Positions 58,427 through 64,000 of a DNA stretch of 64,000 bases are shown here, piece after piece. Location: positions 1-64,000 of the forward strand of contig JAEXFI010000053.1 in assembly GCA_023400235.1 (NCBI GenBank), read 5' to 3'. Below the pieces are notes generated by a model. It was given only the letters and a program-made list of their open reading frames with translations, was not told where the DNA came from and searched no databases. The translations under genes were made by a program, and so were the position numbers. Within the stretch, counting starts at the first letter, position 1; each line of letters opens with the position of its first letter. This DNA is from Bacillota bacterium. Its GTDB lineage: Bacteria > Bacillota > Clostridia > Acetivibrionales > DSM-1351.

Positions 58427-60418
58427 TCAATATCTGAAGCTCCAGCCGGGAAACCACGTCAGGAAGGTGGCATACCACCTTGGAACAATGGCTCCTGAAA
58501 GTATGGGATAAAACATGACAAACAAAAGTGCGGTGAGTATAAGATAAATATAAACTATCTTTTTTGCTGTATTCCCAAGTTCATAGAAGATTTTCAAAAG
58601 ATAGACCATTACTATAATCAAAAATGGAACTACGGAAAAGTAGTGGTAAATAAAGGCCATTCTTCGAACCACCATCCAGGGGATATACTGGAACAATGCA
58701 CCCAGAATGGGAACCACCATATATTTATCTTTTCTTTTGATGGCAAATACGATTCCTGTAATAAGGGCGGGTATGCTGAACCACCATATGAGAGGATTAC
58801 CCATGCAAATGATGCTGGATGTAAGACCTTCTGCTGCCAGCGCCTTAGAGCCGTAGAACCATATGGGCTTGGCCATGATTGGCCATGACCACCAGGGTGA
58901 AGAGTAAGAGTGTTTGATACTTAGCTCGTTATGGAAATTATACATATATGTCTGATTGTGAACAAATTCCTTGATGCCATTACCAGGAACCATCATTATA
59001 GATGTATATGAGGCAAAATAAATTACTCCGGGGATAATTACAAAGAACAGGACACAAGCCAGAGCGGTGAAGATATAATATTTTCTCCAGAATTTATCAA
59101 AGAGCGAGGAAGACAGTCCATATTTTCTATATGCAGTATAGCAGGCTATCTCGTCAGTCTTGGTAATTACAAAAATCAGAAACAGTCCTACAGCACCGTA
59201 CATGGCTATCCATTTAGTAGCGGTACCTATACCCAGAACAAGACCACAGAGGAATAACGGAATAAGTGACTTTTTTAAGCCTGCCTTATAAGGCTTTTTC
59301 ATAAAGTAGTCATAAATATAGTAGTACATAAGAATAACAAAAAAAGTCACATATACGTCGATGGTAGATATACGCGTTTGTACGAAATGCATGAAATCAA
59401 ACATCATCAGAAAAGCCGTACAAAAGGCAAAAAACCTTTTCTTAAATACCTTCAGCCCGAAAAGGTACATTAGAGGTATCATAGCCACTCCAAACAGAGT
59501 ACCTGTTATTCTCCAGCCGAAAGGATTGACTCCAAAAGCCAGCATGCCCAGCATAACAAAGTATTTTCCAAGAGGAGGATGAGTCCTCTCAAAAGGAATG
59601 TGGCTATATATGAAGTCAAGTGCGGTTCTAGGATAAAATACCTCGTCAAAATATGTATTTGTATCCGACAGGGTGTAAAAATCGACCTTTTCCTGTTCGT
59701 CTATAAGATTTGACAGCTCATTTGGAGAATGGTCGGCATTTTCAATTTTCACATAATCCTTATCAGGCTCTGAAGGTACAATACTTTTTATAGGCAAAGG
59801 CTCAACGGAACCCTTTTCAAATACTGCTATCTCGTTTATGGCAGCTCCCGGTCCGTTGGGTACAAATTTTATCTTGCTGGTTTTAAAGGTTTTCGTTGAA
59901 ACCTTCCAGGAATAAAAACCGCTTTTATCAATTTCTTCAGAGTTCCAATAGGTGTCATAGTCGCTTAAGTACATAATGTTGTATTTTACGTTATCATATT
60001 GCTCCTTATTATAGCCCTGGTACAGCATTACCTTGGATATCTCCACCTTTTTGCCCAGATCCACAATAAAACCGTCATTTTTTGCAGAAGGAGCCCAACT
60101 GGTTTCGGGTACATTCAGCCCGCCAAGATTATATATTGCTATAACGGCGTATAATACAGTCATGACCAGCATTATGAGAAAATCCTTCTTATCTGCTTTA
60201 AAAAGGGGCTTTACTTCCTCGGTGTTATCCAGCAATTCACTTTCAGGAATAATTAATGAGCCGTTTTTTATACTGCGTATACGCAGAAAGCCCCATATGC
60301 CTATCACCAGTAAAGAAATGCAGGTAACTCCCAGCATCATGGTTGCAAATCCGGGCATTTCTATTTTTGAAATATAGCCGGAAATATTTTTATACAGATT
60401 GATAAAAAAGTCCTTCAA
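58427..60418 (-). CDS. Protein O-mannosyltransferase family protein (GT39)
   Basis: This 663-residue membrane enzyme of the PMT family moves a mannose from a lipid carrier to Ser/Thr of secreted proteins. An early extracellular module (about residues 100-230; LNVPETSWAPSAKNDGFIVD, LGKKVEISKVMLYQGY) looks like a discoidin-type beta sandwich. The catalytic loop FERTHPPLGKYFVMLGMLAF has the usual Glu/Arg. Many membrane helices follow. TTG at 60418 follows GGAGG by seven bases. A substrate is not seen nearby; the collagen-like protein is 57 kb away. Confidence 0.88.
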   Translation of the reverse strand: MKDFFINLYKNISGYISKIEMPGFATMMLGVTCISLLVIGIWGFLRIRSIKNGSLIIPESELLDNTEEVKPLFKADKKDFLIMLVMTVLYAVIAIYNLGGLNVPETSWAPSAKNDGFIVDLGKKVEISKVMLYQGYNKEQYDNVKYNIMYLSDYDTYWNSEEIDKSGFYSWKVSTKTFKTSKIKFVPNGPGAAINEIAVFEKGSVEPLPIKSIVPSEPDKDYVKIENADHSPNELSNLIDEQEKVDFYTLSDTNTYFDEVFYPRTALDFIYSHIPFERTHPPLGKYFVMLGMLAFGVNPFGWRITGTLFGVAMIPLMYLFGLKVFKKRFFAFCTAFLMMFDFMHFVQTRISTIDVYVTFFVILMYYYIYDYFMKKPYKAGLKKSLIPLFLCGLVLGIGTATKWIAMYGAVGLFLIFVITKTDEIACYTAYRKYGLSSSLFDKFWRKYYIFTALACVLFFVIIPGVIYFASYTSIMMVPGNGIKEFVHNQTYMYNFHNELSIKHSYSSPWWSWPIMAKPIWFYGSKALAAEGLTSSIICMGNPLIWWFSIPALITGIVFAIKRKDKYMVVPILGALFQYIPWMVVRRMAFIYHYFSVVPFLIIVMVYLLKIFYELGNTAKKIVYIYLILTALLFVMFYPILSGAIVPRWYATFLTWFPGWSFRY

Positions 60419-60657
60419 AATTTAACCTCCGTGAGCTGCGATTGATACAGTTAATGTTATGAAAGTCACAATGGTCTGAGAAGCCGGTTATCTGACCATC
60501 ATGTCAGTAGTACCAGTAGCAGAAAAGTTTTACAATAATTATAATATAGTATGAATTACAATACAATTGATAATGTTCAGGAAAACCGCAGACAAAGCCA
60601 TTATAACCATATATATTATTTACAGTAAAAAGACTCTTTAGCCCCGTATTGCCCGAC

Positions 60658-60803
60658 AGCCGCACTTCGCTGCCTTGCAGCTTGTGCCGGGCGATGTTAT
60701 TATCCTCAAAAAGCTTTACAAAGGCACCAAGCTTTTTTTGCGGTAATAACGGCTGAGGAAGATAATAGAGCCGCACTTCGCTGCCTTGCAGCTTGTGCCG
60801 GGC
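60658..60803. repeat. Duplicated 35-bp palindromic repeat upstream of dapF
   Basis: A 35-bp sequence beginning AGCCGCACTTCGCTGCCTTG is at 60658-60692 and, unchanged, at 60769-60803, 111 bp apart. Each contains a nested palindrome (GCAC/GTGC and GCTGC/GCAGC). Between them lies an AAAAAGCTT/AAGCTTTTTTT hairpin (about 60707-60737). Confidence 0.85.
60675..60703 (+). promoter_or_regulatory. Upstream dapF promoter copy
   Basis: TTGCAG (60675-60680) and TATTAT (60698-60703), 17 bp apart; the -35 lies inside the first repeat. A terminator-like hairpin follows before the second copy. Confidence 0.55.
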
Positions 60804-60814
60804 TATGCTATAAT
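60786..60814 (+). promoter_or_regulatory. Downstream dapF promoter copy
   Basis: TTGCAG (60786-60791) and a perfect TATAAT (60809-60814), 17 bp apart; the -35 lies inside the second repeat. It stands 110 bp before dapF. Confidence 0.7.
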
Positions 60815-60922
60815 ATGAAAAAGTTAGGAAGTTTTATTGGAAGTTTTATATGTTATATTGCAAAAGCAAGCTGGTGTGGCTTTATGAAACTAAAGCCGTG
60901 AGCGCTGAAGGGGGCTATTAAA

Positions 60923-61756
60923 ATGAAATTTACCAAAATGCAGGGTCTTGGAAATGATTATATATATGTAGATTGTACTCGTGAGACATTGGAGAATCCG
61001 TCCCATATTGCCAAAAAGGTAAGTGACAGACATTTTGGCATTGGATCCGACGGGTTGGTGCTTATTCTTCCATCTCAAGTAGCTGATTTCAGAATGAGAA
61101 TGTTCAATTCCGACGGCTCCGAATCGGAAATGTGCGGCAATGCAATTCGATGTGTAGGAAAATATGTCTTTGACAACGGCATGACTGATAAAAACCTTGT
61201 AAACATTGAGACTTTGGCAGGCATAAAGGTATTGACCCTTACTGCCCAGAACGGAAAGGTTGAGCTTGTAAGAGTTGATATGGGCGAACCAATTCTCGTA
61301 CCAAGGGATGTACCTGTTGCATCAGACAAGGAAAGCTTTATATCCGAACCTGTAACTATTGATGGTCGGGAGTTTAAGGTGACTGCCGTGTCAATGGGAA
61401 ATCCACATGCAGTATCCTATATAGAGGATGTGGAGAATTTTCCGCTTGCTCAGATAGGACCTAAAATGGAAACCAATTCACTGTTTCCAAGGAAGGTCAA
61501 TGCGGAGTTCGTTCAAGTGATAGACCGGAAAAATCTTAAAATGAGAGTATGGGAAAGAGGCGCCGGAGAGACGCTGGCCTGCGGAACGGGAGCTTGTGCT
61601 GTACTTGTGTCTTCTGTCCTCAACAATTTATCTGACCGGGCTGCAACAATCAAGCTTCTCGGTGGTGACTTGTTAATAGAATGGTCGGAGAAAGACAATC
61701 ATGTCTACATGACCGGGCCTGCTGTCAAGGTTTTTGAAGGTGAAATAATTATCTAA
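60923..61756 (+). CDS. dapF: Diaminopimelate epimerase
   Basis: This 277-residue enzyme turns LL- to meso-diaminopimelate for lysine and cell wall. Both catalytic cysteines are present: SEMCGNAIRCVG and GAGETLACGTGACAVLVSSV. FTKMQGLGNDYIYVDC starts the protein. dapL follows after 38 bp; together they form the aminotransferase route to diaminopimelate. Confidence 0.96.
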   Translation: MKFTKMQGLGNDYIYVDCTRETLENPSHIAKKVSDRHFGIGSDGLVLILPSQVADFRMRMFNSDGSESEMCGNAIRCVGKYVFDNGMTDKNLVNIETLAGIKVLTLTAQNGKVELVRVDMGEPILVPRDVPVASDKESFISEPVTIDGREFKVTAVSMGNPHAVSYIEDVENFPLAQIGPKMETNSLFPRKVNAEFVQVIDRKNLKMRVWERGAGETLACGTGACAVLVSSVLNNLSDRAATIKLLGGDLLIEWSEKDNHVYMTGPAVKVFEGEIII

Positions 61757-61794
61757 TTATAAATTATAGAATATAAGAGAGGATTATAAGAAAA

Positions 61795-63027
61795 ATGGCA
61801 TTTGTAAATGAGAATCATTTAAAATTACCCGGCAATTATTTATTTGCCGAAATTGGAAAAAGGGTTAATACATTTAAGGACGAAAATCCTGCTGCGGAAG
61901 TCATCAGGCTGGGAATTGGCGATGTGACCCGCCCATTGCCCATGGCATGTATTGAAGCAATGCATAAGGCCGTTGATGACATGTCAAGAGTTGAGACTTT
62001 TAAAGGTTATCCCGAATATGAAGGCTACGACTTCCTTATTAACAAAATCGTTGAATTCGATTATAAAAAAAGAGGAATAGCAATAGGCACTGATGAAGTT
62101 TTTGTAAGTGACGGAGCAAAAAGTGATACGGCCAATATCCAGGAGCTTTTTGGGGCTAACAGCAGGATCGCCGTTACAGATCCGGTTTATCCCGTATATG
62201 TTGACAGCAATGTTATGGCAGGAAGAACAGGAGAATATGTGGAGGGCAAATGGACTAACGTCACATATCTGCCTTGTACTTCAGAAAATGGTTTTATACC
62301 TGAGCCACCTAAAGAAAAAGTAGACCTCATATATTTATGCCTTCCCAACAATCCCACAGGAACCACCCTTACCAAAGAGCAGTTAAAGGTATGGGTTGAT
62401 TATGCGCTGAAGAACAAGGCGGTTATACTGTTTGACTCGGCATATGAAGCTTTTATCACCCAGGAGGATGTACCTCACAGTATCTATGAAATTGAGGGAG
62501 CAAAAGAAGTAGCCATTGAATTCAGAAGCTTTTCCAAGACTGCCGGATTTACCGGAACCAGATGTGCATATATAGTAATTCCAAAAGAATTGAAGGCAGT
62601 AACTGCTGAAGGCACAGAAGTGGGACTTAACAGACTTTGGTACAGGAGACAGGCTACCAAGTTCAATGGAGTATCCTATATAGTCCAGCGTGGAGCTGAG
62701 GCTGTATATTCACAGGAAGGCCAAAAGCAGGTTAAGGAAACCATTTCGTACTACCTGGAGAATGCGGCAATCATTAAAAGCGGGCTTGAAAGCATTGGAA
62801 TAACTGTTTTTGGAGGTGTCAATGCGCCTTATATATGGATGAAAACACCAAAGGGCATGGACTCCTGGCTTTTCTTCGATAAGCTTTTAAATGAAGCAAA
62901 CATTGTAGGAACTCCGGGTGTTGGCTTTGGACCAAGCGGACAAGGATACTTCAGATTGACGGCTTTCGGAAACAGAGAAAACACACAGGCTGCAGTTGAG
63001 CGGTTTAAGACAAGATTAAAGCTATAA
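61795..63027 (+). CDS. dapL: LL-diaminopimelate aminotransferase
   Basis: This 410-residue PLP enzyme makes LL-diaminopimelate directly from tetrahydrodipicolinate. Family phrases: EVIRLGIGDVTRPLP, GYEGYDFLI-like YPEYEGYDFLINKIVEFDY, SDGAKSDTANIQELFG, CLPNNPTGTTLTKEQL and the PLP lysine in EFRSFSKTAGFTGTRCAYI. This DapL route is typical of clostridia, plants and chlamydiae. Confidence 0.96.
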   Translation: MAFVNENHLKLPGNYLFAEIGKRVNTFKDENPAAEVIRLGIGDVTRPLPMACIEAMHKAVDDMSRVETFKGYPEYEGYDFLINKIVEFDYKKRGIAIGTDEVFVSDGAKSDTANIQELFGANSRIAVTDPVYPVYVDSNVMAGRTGEYVEGKWTNVTYLPCTSENGFIPEPPKEKVDLIYLCLPNNPTGTTLTKEQLKVWVDYALKNKAVILFDSAYEAFITQEDVPHSIYEIEGAKEVAIEFRSFSKTAGFTGTRCAYIVIPKELKAVTAEGTEVGLNRLWYRRQATKFNGVSYIVQRGAEAVYSQEGQKQVKETISYYLENAAIIKSGLESIGITVFGGVNAPYIWMKTPKGMDSWLFFDKLLNEANIVGTPGVGFGPSGQGYFRLTAFGNRENTQAAVERFKTRLKL

Positions 63028-63107
63028 TATTTAACCATTGTCTTAAAGAAGTATTTGATAAATTAAATATTCTATAATAATGTAAAATAAAAATGTTTTC
63101 TATTAAC

Positions 63108-63139
63108 TTTTAGGCCGGCTAAGTTTAGTCGGCCTAAAA
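63108..63139 (+). terminator. Hairpin after dapL
   Basis: TTTTAGGCCG (63108-63117) pairs with CGGCCTAAAA (63130-63139), with inner CTAA/TTAG. No T run follows on the plus strand, so termination strength is uncertain. Confidence 0.55.
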
Positions 63140-63179
63140 GGTGTAATAGAGCCATACTGTAAAAAGAGGGGGCGTAAAT

Positions 63180-63746
63180 ATGTTGGATTGGATACAGTTG
63201 AATTCCGCTTGCAGCAATTGCCAATCCTGTGAACTTGGACGGACAAGGACCAATGTGGTTTTTGGAAGAGGAAATACCGAAGCACCCGTTTTATTTGTCG
63301 GTGAGGGGCCAGGAGAAAATGAAGATGCCCAGGGTCTCCCATTTGTAGGGGCTGCCGGACAACTGTTGGATACATTGCTTGAGGCACTGATGTTTAAGCC
63401 TCCTGAGTATTATATTGCAAATGTGGTAAAGTGCAGACCGCCAAATAACAGAGTTCCGTTAGACCAGGAAGCTGAAAAATGCCTTCCCTATCTGAGAAAT
63501 CAGGTTGCTCTGATAAGACCTCAGATAATAGTATGTCTTGGCAGTACTGCAGCAAAATATATCATTGCCAGAGACGCAAAGATAACGCAAATCAGGGGCA
63601 GGTGGATAGAGCGCAAGGGCTATTGGATTATGCCTACTTTTCATCCGGCTGCCCTACTTAGGGATCAGAGCAAGAAAGCTCCGCTTTTTAGTGATATAAA
63701 GGCAGTAAAGGATAAATTGCTTGCAATAACAGAAAAAAAGGATTAA
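63180..63746 (+). CDS. Family 4 uracil-DNA glycosylase (Fe-S)
   Basis: This 188-residue enzyme removes uracil from DNA. Cysteines for the 4Fe-4S cluster are seen (CSNCQSCELGRTRT, then VKCRPPNNRVP and EKCLPYL). GEGPGENEDAQGLPFVGAAG is the active site region and MPTFHPAALLRD the DNA loop. The second glycosylase-like gene starts six bases after its stop. Confidence 0.93.
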   Translation: MLDWIQLNSACSNCQSCELGRTRTNVVFGRGNTEAPVLFVGEGPGENEDAQGLPFVGAAGQLLDTLLEALMFKPPEYYIANVVKCRPPNNRVPLDQEAEKCLPYLRNQVALIRPQIIVCLGSTAAKYIIARDAKITQIRGRWIERKGYWIMPTFHPAALLRDQSKKAPLFSDIKAVKDKLLAITEKKD

Positions 63747-63752
63747 CAGACT

Positions 63753-64000
63753 ATGACAACTATCGAATCAATAAATAACCTGGATGAATTGAATACAAAA
63801 TATCAAGAAACCTTTGTGAATGAACATATAGTCCTGGGAGAGGGTTCTTTGCGAAGCTCTTTGGTTATTATCGGAGAAGCCCCTGGAAAGGATGAAGTTA
63901 AAGAAGGAAGACCATTTGTGGGAGCTGCCGGAAAGAATCTTAAGGAATTCATGGATATTATAGGTATATCCAGAGAGTCCGTTTATATAACAAATGCAAT
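63753..64000 (+). CDS. Uracil-DNA glycosylase-like protein, partial (runs off the window)
   Basis: From the ATG at 63753 the frame reads on without stop for 82 codons to the window end. VIIGEAPGKDEVKEGRPFVG and AAGKNLKEFMDIIGI match the glycosylase active-site region. The N-terminal Fe-S cysteines of the neighbour are missing, so this is a divergent, tandem relative that may lack the cluster or have lost activity. Its C-terminus cannot be judged. Confidence 0.82.
   Translation, partial: MTTIESINNLDELNTKYQETFVNEHIVLGEGSLRSSLVIIGEAPGKDEVKEGRPFVGAAGKNLKEFMDIIGISRESVYITNA

Overview
The window looks like the chromosome of a low-GC, spore-forming clostridium, most like the cellulolytic Ruminiclostridium group. 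Evidence for this: a collagen-like surface or exosporium protein, a Spo0A-type regulator, a YesM/YesN-type two-component system beside a CUT1 sugar transporter without its own ATPase, GatCAB, a class III glutamine synthetase, LL-diaminopimelate aminotransferase, and TTGACA/TATAAT promoters with AGGAGG ribosome-binding sites. The species is inferred from gene content and style only.

Layout. 0-3.5 kb: a tandem repeat cut by the window edge, a family 2 glycosyltransferase and a large Gly-Ala-Thr collagen-like protein. 3.6-5.3 kb (minus): a PadR regulator overlapping a HAAS-FtsW fusion. 5.5-6.0 kb: a decayed lipoprotein gene. 6.1-14.4 kb: sensor kinase, response regulator, sugar-binding lipoprotein, two permeases and an FAD-dependent oxidoreductase. 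14.4-18 kb: accessory ground with small orphan genes, frameshifted pseudogenes, two fragments that look like a dead asparagine synthetase gene, and a lipoprotein paralogous to the 5.5-kb pseudogene. 18-20 kb: asnB. 20-22 kb: an unusual chemoreceptor.

22-34.6 kb is a nitrogen block: glnN (GSIII), gatCAB, glnA (GSI), an ANTAR antitermination regulator next to glnA, and two divergent amt-PII pairs. The leaders of glnN, gatCAB and glnA, and in variant form the second amt gene, carry the same device: a small hairpin with a six-base loop (A at 1, G at 4, variant in amt) whose 3' arm is also the 5' arm of a transcription terminator. This is the expected target of an ANTAR protein, so the adjacent regulator probably controls glutamine synthesis, ammonium uptake and glutamine-dependent tRNA amidation by antitermination.

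34.8-46.9 kb: agmatinase, a TIM-barrel protein, a HAD phosphatase, RNA modification enzymes, a YitT-type membrane protein, glutamate dehydrogenase, and aroA-aroC-aroK. 46.9-52 kb: a Spo0A-like regulator, HU, a Usp-like protein, two-subunit fumarase, a DUF1858 protein and purA. 52-58.1 kb: tRNA genes (Lys, Glu, Asp, Thr, Tyr), a Spo0B-like kinase, NfeD and FloA membrane proteins, a LytTR regulator and tRNA debris. 58.4-64 kb: a protein O-mannosyltransferase, dapF, dapL and two tandem uracil-DNA glycosylase genes, the last cut by the window end.

The most interesting observations are the set of ANTAR-type leaders, a pair of conserved structured intergenic elements (19981-20147 and 37351-37504) that I cannot assign to a known class, a TA-flanked MITE-like element at 42238-42399, a duplicated repeat that carries dapF promoters, and the decaying 14-18 kb region.
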